Positions 1-10,900 are shown, numbered from the stretch's first letter. The stretch: 64,000 nt of DNA from Symbiodinium natans (GCA_905221605.1 CAJNDS010000036.1:374001-438000), one strand, 5' to 3'. Notes: generated from the letters alone by a model not told the origin. A program made the numbers and translations.

Positions 1-88
1 CCCCCGAGATCTGACAACTCCAAGCTGTGGCTTTGGGGTCTTGGGTTCGGGAAGGCGGGGGGGGGAAGGGGGAAGGGGGAAGGGGGAA

Positions 89-124
<36 letters not shown>

Positions 125-863
125 GAAGCAGGGAAACTCTTGTTATAGCTGACAAAAAGTAAGACCCACTGGAAAACGGGCAACCTGCAAAGATAAACAC
201 AGGCTTTGCATTCTTGCGGTAGGGTTTGTGCACGTCTTTGGGGTGTATACTGGGAGACGGACGGACGCATGGGGAATGTGTAGGGGTTACAGGTACCCGA
301 AATGAGGTTTTAATTATGGCCCCTGGCAGGATGAGAGGTTGACGGGTCACAACCTCCCTTGATCCTCCGTTTCCAACATCTTTTATCAGTCTTTAAGCCC
401 CTCAAAAACCATGTCGCAAAATAGGGATCCCCTGATGCCCCCCCCCCCGCCCCAAAAAAAAAATAATGCGTGATCCTGGACTGCTTTACAAAAGGAAAAC
501 CTAAACCCGAAACCCTAAACCCTAAACCCTAAACCCCAAACCCTAAACCCTAAACCCACATCTGCAAGTTCACAGAGGGATCTCCGGGGCGCTGCAAAGA
601 ACCGATCTCCATCTACGGGTTGTACCTTGGACCCTTAAGGTTGTAGGTTTAGGGTTTGGGGTTTAGGGCTAGGAGTTTAGGGTTTAGGGTTTGGGGTTTG
701 GGGTTTAGGGTTTGGGGTTTAGGGTTTAGGGCTAGGGATTGTACCTTGGACCCTTCAGGTTGTACCCTTGGGTTTTGGGGACCCTTTTGGAAGATCCTTA
801 AGGTAGTATAAGAGCCATCTTCGGAGCAGATTAGGGGGCCCTAAACCTTAGGGGTACGAGTCT
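1..863. repeat. Gene-free stretch: G-run and degenerate telomeric repeat
   Basis: A long G tract with GGGGGAA interruptions lies at about 55-123. Scattered CCCTAAA units lie at 505-556 and TTTAGGG/TTTGGGG units at 648-735. The segment around 620-640 (TTGTACCTTGGACCCTTAAGG) recurs at 740-800 and resembles 22738-22900, so it is probably another dispersed repeat. I see no coding exon here. Confidence 0.6.
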
Positions 864-903
864 TAACCCTAAACCCTAAACCCTAAACCCTAAACCCTAA
901 ACC

Positions 904-1008
904 CTAGGCCAGGTCCTTGAAGCTCAGCTGTCCGGCTGCTGACCCGTGGCGCTGGCAGAACGTGCGGGCCTCGAAGCGGCCGTAGCCCAGGTGCTCGCAG
1001 AGATAGTC
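904..1008 (-). CDS. Last exon of a minus-strand gene, with stop codon
   Basis: Read on the minus strand after an acceptor GCTAG|GAC at 1009, the frame begins DYLCEHLGYGRFEARTF and ends QLSFKDLA, followed by TAG at 906-904. The mix of aromatic, Cys and His residues, the GC-rich composition against telomeric flanks and the terminal stop support a real last exon. A second frame is also open here (Ser/Ala rich) but reads like low-complexity translation. The exon joins in phase to 1694-1756 if that exon uses a GA donor after TCC TTT (…SERSF|DYLCEHL…). The family is not recognised. Telomeric arrays flank it within 40 bases on both sides. Confidence 0.5.
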   Translation of the reverse strand, partial: DYLCEHLGYGRFEARTFCQRHGSAAGQLSFKDLA

Positions 1009-1693
1009 CTAGCAAGGGCTTTGCCGAGATGGCGCTTTGGGGGTTTAGGGTTTAGGGTGAAGGGTGTAGGGTTTAGGGGGGTTAGGGTTTGGGAGCTCGG
1101 GGTGAAATAGTCACACAGTCCTGACAAGAGTTGAGGGTTTGAGGGTTCAGGGTGAACTAGTCCTAGCAAACCTTGAGGTTGGGACGTGCCCTACATTCCA
1201 AGGAACTTACACTTTTGTCCGTTGGCATAAGAAGGGTACTATATTGTTTACTAAACGGGTGTTGATCAAAAGGTCCTTCTGGGAAATTATATATGGTTCC
1301 TATTGGTTTATGAGGGAAATTTAGTGTGATTTTGCGAACAGCATTTTGTCATCAACTACCATATTGTTATACCCCCTTAGCAAGAGCCCAGATAAGAACT
1401 TTCGAGGTAGGAGAGAATTTGAAGTCTCAAGTTGTAGGGTCAGCGCTGGGCGGGGGGGGGGGGGGGGGGGAAACCAAACCTTCAACCCTGCCTAAACCTC
1501 TGGGGGCAGTTTCACGGGCCCTTGATATGGTCCCGAACCTCCTTTAAAGGGTGTATGGGGTCTTAATTCATATACGGTACATAAGGGAGCCCTGTAAGCC
1601 CTCCAAGCCCAAAGCCTTAGCTACAATCCTAAACCCTGACCCTAAACCCCAAACCCGAAACCCTAAACCCCAAACCCGAGACCCGAAGTCCTC

Positions 1694-1756
1694 AAAGGAC
1701 CTCTCCGAGGTTTGGAGGAGGCTGCCGCCGGCCAGGTGCTGGAACACTGCAAGGGC
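1694..1756 (-). CDS. Coding exon, minus strand, unknown protein
   Basis: After the acceptor CCCGAG|GCC the minus strand reads ALAVFQHLAGGSLLQTSE, then RSF to a GA donor; a GT donor seven bases earlier is the alternative. It is flanked by CCCTAAA-type repeat on the plus strand left side and by an AT-rich foldback element on the right. The product is not recognised. It is placed in the gene that ends at 904 because strand and phase agree. Confidence 0.45.
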
Positions 1757-1786
1757 CTCGGGCTTCGGCGCTTTATCATTAAAAGG

Positions 1787-1848
1787 CATAAGGAGGGACC
1801 CCTCAAAAGGACCCTTGATCTGATTCCCCTCTATAACCCCTATGTACT

Positions 1849-1882
<34 letters not shown>

Positions 1883-1982
1883 TATTATATATATATATAT
1901 ATACATTATATCTTATATAGTCCCCATATACCTCAGTAACCCCCCAAAAAACCTAAGGTCCCTTGTAAGGGTCCCTCCTGTA
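1787..1982. repeat. Foldback element family D with a TA-rich centre, copy 1
   Basis: The left end AAGGAGGGACCCCTCAAAAG and the right end AAGGTCCCTTGTAAGGGTCC with CCTCC beyond are imperfect inverted repeats around a (TA)n core at 1849-1920. Related copies lie at 23513-23668 and 54433-54590, sharing GGACCCTT…ATTCCCCTATATAACCCCTATA and AGTCCCTATATA. It looks like a short non-autonomous inverted-repeat element. Confidence 0.6.
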
Positions 1983-2026
1983 GTCGGGAATTCATGGCAT
2001 GGCCCCAAGGGCCCACCTAGTCAAGT

Positions 2027-2189
2027 AGTGGCCCAGTAACCATCCTATAATAAAGGGCACCCTTCTTGGGGTTGGCCCTAAACCCTAAACCCTAAACCCT
2101 AAACCCTAAACCCTAAACCCTAAACCCTAAACCCTAAACCCTAAACCCATACCCAAAAAAGGGTAAAGGGTACCACTGGGCTACCAAGT
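2027..2189. repeat. Foldback element family C, copy 1, split by a telomeric array
   Basis: The ends AAGTAGTGGCCCAGTAACC and CACTGGGCTACCAAGT are inverted repeats shared with 18274-18387, 23673-23785, 27753-27877 and 48034-48148. Unlike those copies, this one holds about 73 bp of CCCTAAA repeats (2076-2148) between the half ending GGGGTTGG and the half starting ACCCAAAAAAGGG. Confidence 0.65.
2076..2148. repeat. Interstitial telomeric array inside a family C element
   Basis: About ten perfect CCCTAAA units sit between two halves of an otherwise recognisable foldback element. The array is therefore younger than the element copy. Confidence 0.8.
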
Positions 2190-2198
2190 CTAGGGTTT

Positions 2199-2323
2199 AC
2201 TTGAAGGCTCATGGGTGGCTGTAAGTAGGGTGCTATGAGCACTAAAATATGGTTCTATCCAGGTATAGATAGAGCTACCCTACTTATAAACCCAGCCTTT
2301 TTAACTACCTATGAACCTCCAAG
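2199..2323. repeat. Palindromic element family B, copy 1
   Basis: The start TACTTGAAGGCTCATGGGTG and the end CTACCTATGAACCTCCAAG are inverted repeats. The interior ATAAGTAGGG/CCCTACTTATA also pairs. The family recurs at least nine more times in the window with the same ends. Confidence 0.75.
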
Positions 2324-2730
2324 CGATTGGGGCCTTCAGGGGTACAGCTGGCATCCAAACAAAGCTTTGGGGCTTTGGGCTTCCGGGCTTTAGGATTGAG
2401 GGCGCCTGCTTTTGGCTCCAAAAGTCAGCGAATTGGACCTACTTCGGGCTATTCGGAGCCTCAGCGACTGCTACCCTAAGCACGAAACTCCAAAGCCTAA
2501 GCTCTGTTATGGGTAACTATTTGAAAGCCCAGTTGCTGAATTCCCTGATCCCCAGAAAGGTTAGCCCGTTAACAGACAACTATCGTAGGGGTACATATAC
2601 CCCGAACTGTCAAAGGGCTACCTACCCAGCTATCCCCTAAACCCTAAACCTTAAACCCTAAGCCCTAAACCCTAAACCCTAAACCCTAAACCCTAAACCC
2701 TAACCCTAAACCCTAAACCCTAACCACCCG
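2324..2730. other. Intergenic or intronic sequence with a telomeric array
   Basis: Nothing recognised at 2324-2635, where a 109-codon plus-strand open frame overlaps the family B palindrome and has no family resemblance. CCCTAAA repeats occupy about 2636-2726. Confidence 0.5.
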
Positions 2731-2827
2731 GCCTCCTTCTCGGGGCTGCGGCTGGAGGCCCGCGCCAGCCTCGAGAGCCCCTCCAGTCGCCGCCACCCCG
2801 GCGTCGGCCGAGCCGGGCCACGCAGCT
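2731..2827 (-). CDS. Coding exon, minus strand, just downstream of the retroelement insertion
   Basis: The minus-strand frame reads ELRGPARPTPGWRRLEGLSR and continues LARASSRSPEKEAGW. It is GC rich and preceded by a CCCCAG acceptor, with CCCTAAA on its upstream transcript side. The 5' LTR of the retroelement begins only 38 bp away, so the element sits at the extreme 3' end of the intron that precedes this exon. The exact ends are uncertain and the family is not recognised. Confidence 0.4.
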
Positions 2828-2860
2828 CTGGGGTACCTGGGTGGTTTAGGGTTTAGGGTT

Positions 2861-2865
2861 TAGGG
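2861..2865. repeat. Target-site duplication, left copy (TAGGG)
   Basis: TAGGG abuts the first base of the 5' LTR and is repeated at 11705-11709 right after the 3' LTR. Taking one copy away restores an unbroken TTTAGGG register. Confidence 0.75.
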
Positions 2866-3152
2866 TGCGGAGCTGCAACTGGTATTGTAGAAAAGAGTTA
2901 GTGTTGGGGGTTGGAAGGGTCAATGAACCCGGAAATCTTGTTTGGCTCAAGATGGCCAAGAGCCGTCAGCTTTTGTTGAAAAAGTACGTACGCCTGGGGT
3001 TGGGTTTAACGGGTTGGAGTAGTCCCGTCCCTTCTCCCTTATCCTGTCCCCGTAGGGGTGGGTGTTCTTGTTTCTGGTTCGATCTGGGAAATCCATATAG
3101 GCAACTGTTGTGGGTTGGTTTCTTTCCCTGTTCCCTTTCGGTTGCCCCCGTA
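2866..3152 (+). repeat. 5' long terminal repeat
   Basis: This 287-bp repeat starts TGCGGAGCTG and ends GCCCCCGTA. It matches 11419-11704 throughout except for one extra G in TGTGGGTTGG near 3112. It starts with the usual TG but ends TA rather than CA. It contains the 11-mer TTTGGCTCAAG at 2941-2951 and the short palindrome CCCCGTAGGGG near 3048-3058. Confidence 0.9.
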
Positions 3153-3164
3153 GGTTATGAGCCC
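3153..3164 (+). promoter_or_regulatory. Primer binding site, half-tRNA (initiator Met anticodon) type
   Basis: GGTTATGAGCCC directly follows the 5' LTR. Its complement GGGCTCATAACC is the anticodon-arm sequence of initiator tRNA-Met. Drosophila copia and yeast Ty5 prime from that internal site rather than from the tRNA 3' end, which suggests Copia (Ty1) ancestry. Confidence 0.75.
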
Positions 3165-3219
3165 AAATTAGGTTCCCTGCGGTTGAGTGTTGTCTTAAGA
3201 TCTTTGGGATCAAGAAGCA

Positions 3220-4923
3220 ATGCCTTCTCCCAAGCGATGGCTCCAACCTTCCTCGGATGGTGGACAGAATGGTGGAGCTGGAAATGGTGCAGCTGAGTCT
3301 CTGGGTGAAAGAGCGGTGCTGGAAGAGGTGATTCCCGGCGCTGAAGAACATCTGGAAGAAGCCTTGGTTGCGGAAAACCCCAATGTGGGTATGAATCCCA
3401 ATGTGGATATGGTTAGCAATGCTGAAGCTGAAGGACGTGCTGTCTCTGTATCGCCAAAGCCTGGTGAAAAAAGGAACTGGGACGCGACTGGTGGTATAGA
3501 TCGTGAAATGGAGGTGACTGTTTTACGAGTGTTGCAAAAACACGGGTATCAGCCGTCTACTTCGACTTCGGGCCGAATGGTAGACCAAGGGTCTCAGACC
3601 GATCTGATTGGAGAAGTGCTGCAAGCGGCCAGGAGGCCTCTGAACAAGATTAAAGGGGATCCCTCTTCGAGTTCCCAAGGTGGTGGAAGCGGTTACGAAC
3701 AGAAGGGTGCGGACAGCTTTGAAGCTGCACCAGCTGCTGAATACGCCATGGGGGAGGAGGAGATCTTACAGATGGAGGCTGAAAGGTTGCGACAGTTGTC
3801 AGAAGAAGAGGATGAGATGCGTCAAGTCTCTGAAAGGGATGGTTTTCGGAAAGATGAGCATCTGATCAAAGCGTGCGATGGGACAACGTGGGAATGGCAC
3901 CTCCATGAAGATGGGAGACAATATTACTACTGCCTGGATACGCAGGAAAGCAAGTGGACGTTGCCGGTGGTAGGTGAAAAGATGAAGAGTGACGAGGTGG
4001 TTGGGTCTCCTTCGGGCAATGAGCTGGAAATGGAGGCTGCACTGGGTTCTTCATCCTCTACTCCGACGCCTGAGTCTACGAGGGCATTCCAGGGTAGTGT
4101 AAATAGTTTAGGTGAAAAAGATTTTTCCTCTACTATCAGGGATAGCGGTCTTAGGGCTGGTGGTGACGCCCCGACCTCGGGTTCTCCTGATGAGGAGGAG
4201 ATTTCTGGAAACCGAGCAGACCCCGCTGAAGCTCAACATCTGGATCGGGAAGAAATGGAAGCGCTTTCTGAGGGTGTGGCAGCGGTGGAATCGGTGGGTC
4301 CAGAAGGAAAAATGCCCAATGTGGTGATCGGAACTGTGTCGGCTGCAGAAGAGCGAGTGGTGGATGTGGTACCTGTCGTTCAGGAAGGTGGTCCTGGAGA
4401 TTCGGAAGACGGAGGGAAAAAGTTGTGTGTTACGACTGAGGAGGTCTCTTCGTTTGGTGCCAAGAATTCTGCCGTTCAAAAGAAAAAAGAAGCTTCTGGA
4501 ATAGCTGGAGACACGGAAGATCTGAAAGATGAGGCCTGGAGCGCCAATGATGCGCGGGTCAATGCGCCAGATAGTCCCTGGAGTGCGAAGGAAGCACGGG
4601 TTGAGGTGCATATGGTGTCACGTTGCAACAAGGGGCGCAGGTCTCCGCAGCAGCTGATGACGGAGGTTCACAGGTGGACGCACTGGTGCAACCTGAAGTT
4701 AGCTGCGAGGAACGAAATAGCAAGGGCTACACCGGAGCCGATGAGGCAGCTGTGGTCAATGATGGTGGCAATTCTCCTTTGGAAACCATGGAACCAAAGG
4801 AGCCTGCGGTGGAAGAAAATGTACCTGCCGTGGATGATCAACTCAATGGCCCTGCAGTGGAAGAAAATTTGCCTGCTGCAGAAGGTGAGACAAAAGACTC
4901 CAATGATGGGTCCACTCCCATGA
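3220..4923 (+). CDS. Retroelement ORF1: Gag-like N-terminal region with a WW domain
   Basis: The ATG at 3220 is the first in-frame start after the LTR and primer site. The product is acidic and low complexity, with a WW-type domain at about residues 221-249: W224 and W226, the YYY run at 235-237, then W246 and P249 (ESKWTLP). WW domains bind proline-rich ligands. The convincing coding character ends near residue 464 (…WSAKEARVE). After that the frame becomes Trp/Met rich and out of register, while the -1 frame continues with the same acidic style. The authentic product is therefore probably ORF1 to about 4611 joined to the second ORF by a -1 frameshift, or the copy carries a one-base indel. 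The natural length would be near 2,600 residues. No reverse transcriptase or protease motif is visible. Confidence 0.8.
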   Translation: MPSPKRWLQPSSDGGQNGGAGNGAAESLGERAVLEEVIPGAEEHLEEALVAENPNVGMNPNVDMVSNAEAEGRAVSVSPKPGEKRNWDATGGIDREMEVTVLRVLQKHGYQPSTSTSGRMVDQGSQTDLIGEVLQAARRPLNKIKGDPSSSSQGGGSGYEQKGADSFEAAPAAEYAMGEEEILQMEAERLRQLSEEEDEMRQVSERDGFRKDEHLIKACDGTTWEWHLHEDGRQYYYCLDTQESKWTLPVVGEKMKSDEVVGSPSGNELEMEAALGSSSSTPTPESTRAFQGSVNSLGEKDFSSTIRDSGLRAGGDAPTSGSPDEEEISGNRADPAEAQHLDREEMEALSEGVAAVESVGPEGKMPNVVIGTVSAAEERVVDVVPVVQEGGPGDSEDGGKKLCVTTEEVSSFGAKNSAVQKKKEASGIAGDTEDLKDEAWSANDARVNAPDSPWSAKEARVEVHMVSRCNKGRRSPQQLMTEVHRWTHWCNLKLAARNEIARATPEPMRQLWSMMVAILLWKPWNQRSLRWKKMYLPWMINSMALQWKKICLLQKVRQKTPMMGPLP

Positions 4924-7900
4924 AGGGAGAAGTGTTGCCGTCTGGAAGTTCGCCGGAAGTCGACACCGAGCGAACTGCAGCAGATGAGGCAAAGCCTTTG
5001 GCGGAAAAAAAGGGAGGTCCTGAAATCCAGGAGCACAAAGGAGATGAGCCTGTGGGACTCGTGGAGCAGGACGAGCAGTGTGACCCAAAGGTGAAGACAA
5101 AGGATGCGCCAGGAGCCGATGATACAGAGATGGTTTCTGAAGAGCATGCAAAGAAAGTGCCCCGAGCGGGAGCCTTGGAATCACCTGGGAAACATTGCTA
5201 TCAAGAGGGAGATGAGATCATGGGTCTAGTGCGCTGCATCAATGGGTATGGAGCTTTTTTGGACCATGGTGATGTGAATGTATTGGTTCCTGCAGAAGGG
5301 AACAACACATATCAGTTCAAATTTGGTGATACTGTCAATGGAACAGTGAAACGAGTGGAAGATGATGGTACCATAATCTTGGACACCTTTCTGGTTTTGG
5401 AAGAGGACGAGGAGGACTCTTCTTCGACGCTGCGTAAATGGAAACCCAGCGGCTGGAGTACGTGGTGGACAGATTCATGGTATGCTGGTCAATGGTACCA
5501 AGATTCCAACAGTCAATGGGACTGGAAACAGGAGGAAGAGCAACCCGATGAAGGGCTTGTGGTACAGGAGTTATCCTCAGAAGAACGAGAGGAAAGGCAA
5601 CTTTATGGAGAAAAGATCTATAAAGCTCTTCTTGAGAATGGAAACGAAGATGAGGCCTATGTTGGAAAAATCACTGGGATGCTGTTGGGTCGCCCAATGG
5701 AAGAGCTACAGGAGTGTGTTGCAGATCATGCATTCCTCAATGCGGAAGCTCGGCGCGCGTATGGCATCTTGCAAAGTGATGGTTGGAAGCCTGATGGTAC
5801 AGAAAGCACAGGCTTGGGAAAGCTAACCACTTTTTCCCGAAAACAGTACCACAACGCGCTTTTCGAACTGGCATGCAGAAAAAGGAGCTTTACTCGACCA
5901 GTTGTGGGTGAAGCGGTGGCAACGGTGCTGAATCAAGGGGAAGATGAGTTTTGGAACGCGCTTTGGTTGGACACCAAGCTATTTTTGCAGGAGCTTGATG
6001 GTGCAGTGCAATCCATGAGCAAAAGGGAGAACAAGCCAATGGAAGCCTACATGGATCCTGACCAGTACAAAAAGGCTTACATGACTCCACAGACTGTGTC
6101 ACCTGGACACAGCAAGCTGTGCAAGTTCTTCAATAAGGGAAGGTGTCGCAATGGTGATGGGTGTCCCTATGAGCATCGTCGTTATGGTGAAGGTTGGCCA
6201 GAAGGAGGATCAACTGAGCCAAAGAACAGCCAAGAAGCTGGAGATGAGGATGGGAACATCGGTGACCCTCCCACAGAGGAAGGTACAGTGGATGAGGCAC
6301 AGCAGGAGCGGGAGGATTTAGCCTTCCGGGCCAAGTACAATTTTGGCAAAGGTGCATCAAAGGGTGAACCTACGTCGGGTGAGCTAAAAGGTCGTCTGTG
6401 TCTGTATTACAATCAAGGTGGTTGTAAATATGGGACTACATGCAGGTATCTTCACAACGATGACATAGCATTGGAAGGGACTTGGGAGCCCGGCAAATCT
6501 TGGGACAATGCTTCCAGGAAGGCACTAAGGGACGCGGGGTTCCACCATTGCTGTTTCGATTATTACCTCAGAGGACGTTGCCGGAAAGGGTCAAATTTCT
6601 GCAAGTACTCCCACGACGAGATGTCAGATGAGCGGCTGACGCTCCTGAAACACTTGGTACATGTGGCCAATCAGGTCCGGTTTGAAAAGGAGAGAGGATG
6701 GGAGATTTCGGACAGAAGCACTTTTCAGCCACCTGCGAGTGGGGGAGCTGAATCTTCCTCATCCTCGGCACCAAAAGCGCTGCAAATGACCAATGTGTCA
6801 CAAAAAGAAGGTGAAAAAGATATTCTGGATGAAGCAGAAGCTGATGAACAAAAGAATTCGGTGGCTGAATCCACTGGTACTCGGCTTCAAAATCCGGAGG
6901 AGCCAATTGAAAATTGGATGGCTCGCAACGAACACCTTTGGGTGTATACCCCTCATGTAAGTGAGGTGATGATTACACTTGGTGTGACCAATGTGTCGGA
7001 CTTGCAAGAGTTCATCTTTGTGGAAGATTTGGTTGACAAAGGGATCAACAAAGTGACCGCATGCAAAATTCTGCAATTGGTGGGTGGTGTCCGATATCGT
7101 CCGGAGGGACCGGAAAAAGCAGTTCCTTCCGATGCATCTGTACGGGTACAACAATCTTCTGGGAGCAAGGGAACTGGAAGAGAGGCGGTGCGAACCCTCA
7201 CTCAGGTGCGTGAAGCTGAAGGCTCCGGTGCAAAAACCATGCCGAGAGGCTCCTATCGGGAGCTTTTTGATAAGGTCAGGTACCGTGATGCTTGGACGCT
7301 TGCGCAGAGGTCTCCGCTGTGCGTACAGAAGCTGCAGTTGGTGGGAGTTGGAATGCCGCCGGTGAACCCGCCAACAAAAAAGTATCGGTCAAGATCAAAC
7401 CCTGTGAGAAGGGGAAGGCCCTTGCTGGACAAAAAACAGGTGCGACAGGTGCCACGCTCTCGTTCACAACGACGAGTGCAACCGGCGGAAGTGGTGGAAA
7501 AGCCAAAGCCACTGGAACTGAAGCCTCGTGGTGGGTTGTCGTATCGGTTCAGCAGAGCGTGGGCAGATGTGGTGGATGATGATGAACAGGCGGAGGCTTT
7601 GGTCTCTTATGCCGCTTCCTCAAGCGATTCAAGGGAGGAGGAGACCAATGCCGCACAACGCGTGAGGGAAATCTTTTTGCAAGAAAGGGATTCACAGAGA
7701 ACTGCGATTCGTGGCAATGTTCCGCTGGGTGGTTCTTCAGGCCCCAATGACGGGCAGAAAAAGTCGGTTCACCTTGGCGAAGGGCGCGACAAAGCGTCGC
7801 GGGGGGAGACCCGCCAAGAAGTGACTTCACAAGTTTTTTCGCTACCACAACCTTCTCGTCGAACTGAACAGTCTCAAAAAAGAGCAAGGGATGGCTCAGT

Positions 7901-10900
7901 TATGGTTGGTTCGCTGGCGGTGGGCTCCACGGATGAGGTTTTACCTGGGCAAGGTGTTGCTGGACAGGTGAATGTATCTGAAAGCGCTCAAGTTCTTCCT
8001 GGGCAAGAAGTGGCTGGACAGGAGACGGCGCTGGAAGGAGCAGTGCAAATTTCTGGCGAGGAGACTGACCAAAAAGAAGGAGAAGGTGGGAGCAATGAAC
8101 TCCGTGGTGATGGTGCGAAGATATTGGATGTTTGTCCGGTGAAGAATGACCTTCAGCAATTGCTGGTTAAAGGTCTTCTGACTCGGATTTATTGGAAGGT
8201 TGCTGTTGGCAAGTTGCCTGTGGGGCAAAGAGACTGCCAGAAGGGGTCCAATAAGATGGATCGAAATTTGGTTATTAGCATGTCATCCGAGGGTGCAAGC
8301 GAACAGGATGAGAACCTGGCACTGGAGGACGATGCTGATCAGTCAATGGGTGATGGTGCGATGGTGGTTATGGTGTATGATCCAGGAACGCTGATTCAGT
8401 CGCCAACAACTGATTGGGTTATGCGTCGCGGTCTGACCGATCGTACCGTCTGGCCAGCAATGGCGTCTATGGCACAGAGGATATGTGCTGAAATGGTTCA
8501 AGTGGACGAAATGAATGCCCAGCTAGGGACTAGAGAACTCCTTTTTCAAAGGAGAGATCAAGGATACTATTGTGATTTGCATCATTCGTTCCATGACAAT
8601 CCGTGCTTGCCAGCGGTGGGAAATTATCCTCTTTCGGTGATGGGTGCATTGTTATCTCCTGGTCTGGAAGGGGAATTCAAAAATACTGATAAGTTTGGAA
8701 CTGCTATGGAGGCAATTGCCTATGATTGGAGTCGCAGTCCAGGCATGGAAGTTCACATTGAACTTATGGCGAGGGTAGCCAAATTGGTTCATCCGTTCCT
8801 TACCCTCGGAGCCCAAGGGTCAGTGATGGTTTCGGAATTTCTCTGGCAGCGCGGGAGGGCCCAGTTGATGGAGTTCCTTCAGGCGGCGACTTGCGCTGAT
8901 CAATTGGAGGTTCTCTGGCGAAGGATGGACGACGATGCTGATGAAGAAGTGGATCCTTCGACAGCGGTGCTGGAAGTTCTTGGACCGGAGGATGCGGTAC
9001 TTGATCAAGGGAACAATGAATCCCTTATCCCCATTGAAGATGCTGGAGGTGAGACAATTGGTGACACTGGAAGGGATGGCAAAGCGCCAGAAGTTTCTCC
9101 GGAAGAGGAGACATCCAGTGGGTCATCAAGACTGGCGGACACAAGGATTTTCTTGTGGTCAGTGTACTCCCGCGTGGCGTCTAATTTCTCTATGCAGGAC
9201 CGCACTACTGGTAAGATCTTTGACAGCACAAAAGGGTATCCTGGTGAAGGACCAAACAATGATGACAATTCTTCCTCTAAGAGGAACTTACCCTGGATCT
9301 CGGAAGACTACCTCGACGAAGTGGTGTCAAAAAAGATGGAAAGGTCTTCAGATATGGATGGGTTGGATGGGTTTGTTCCGGGAAGTGAGGGACCGTTGGA
9401 AAAGGTAGAGGTGGAGAATGTTACTGCCTCTAAAATTCTTATGGCTCTTTGGAAGAAGGGATATAGAGCTGGGTATAGGAGGTTGTGTCGTTTGAACGCA
9501 TCTGGATGCAAGGTTGGAGCAATGAAACGTCCAATCAAAAGGGTGCAGAAGATTGGCACTAGAAAGGCCTTCACGAAGATGTTCAATGTTTTTGGATCGT
9601 CTCAGCATGGCTCAGGAGCTGGCGGAAAACCAATCATGAAGGTGGTAGGACCAAGGCCAGGTTTTCCAGCTGTACCCCAAGCATCAAATACTGATAGCAC
9701 GTTGGGTGAAGGGAGCAGTTCCCAGGTACATGGCAATGTTCATGTAGAGCAGAATCGCCCTATGGACCGGTACGAGGCAGAGCGCTTTGAGAAGAGGAAG
9801 AAAGGCTTCTGCTATTGGTTCAGCAAGGGGAAAGATCGCTGCAAATTTGGTGAAGACTGCAAATTCATCCATTCAGAAGATGATGTGGTGCTACATTCGT
9901 ATTGGTGCAAATACTATGTGGCAGGGAGAGACTGTTTCGCTGGAAAGGATTGTGCGTTCTCGCACGATGCAACTGGTGTGAGGTGCATCCAGTTTGCTCG
10001 GTCTGGGAAGTGTCGTTATGGTGACAGGTGTGTCTTCGAGCATGGTGTTCCGCTGGATGAACAGAGGCCAAGGTCTCCAAGGACGCCCCCAAGGGATGGT
10101 CCAAGGAGAAGTTCTGGTGCAAATGGTGGAGAAAAGGAGATCTCTCCTGAACAGTTCGATGATGGTGAGGAGGATTTTATGGTTTATGACGATGATACCA
10201 AAATGACGGAACTGTTGATGGAGGCGATTTCATTTCTGTCCAATGGCAAGCCAGATTTGGCTCGGGCAGAGGCGGACCCATTGTTCAAACTCCTGAAGTT
10301 CAATGGAGATACTGACCAGATGGATCAAGAATGGGTTTCGTGGACCACTGGTATGTTGACCGTGCTGGAACTTCACGAAGTAGTGAAGTCGTATGATGTT
10401 TCGCTCGCGGAGGTGGAAGAATGGGTCAATGACCTGAGGATATGGTACGAGCGAGCCAATTTGGGAGAAGAGAAAGATTCCAAAAGAGGCAAAAAGAGGT
10501 CCCTAGAAAGGGAATCCAGCAAGGATATTCCTGCAGAAAAAGAAGTGGTTGAGACTTCGGAGACGGAGGTTGCCGTTGAGGAGGAGATGAAAAAGGTAAA
10601 AAAGAAGAGGAAAGCTGCAGCTATCGAAGATCCTTACACTCTCATGGTTCCAAAGCCGAAGAAGATGCCGGCGATCATTGAGAAGGGTGGATCATCATCC
10701 AATGTGGTGGTCTCTGCAGTGGAAAAAGCCTCGAAAATGCGCACAAAGTCAAATGTCGGTGGAAAGACAAAGAAGAAGGAGAAAAGTCAGAGTCCCAAAA
10801 AGGAAGAGGTGGTAATGGTGCAAGGTCCTGAGGAAAAGGATCGTCCATCTGATGCGGATGCACCAGCGTCTACCACTGTGAATGCGGAGCTGGGTCAATC

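Noticed and set aside
2311-2640. 109-codon plus-strand ORF
   Set aside because: It begins inside a family B palindrome and ends in telomeric repeat. It has no family resemblance, and host coding appears on the minus strand.
4108-5184. Minus-strand ORFs inside the retroelement
   Set aside because: They are shadows of the two long plus-strand ORFs, and codon character favours the plus strand.
8340-9000. Possible reverse transcriptase in ORF2 (MVVMVYDPG, WRRMDDDADE)
   Set aside because: There is no YxDD in a hydrophobic context and no preceding RT blocks; the acidic run is low complexity.
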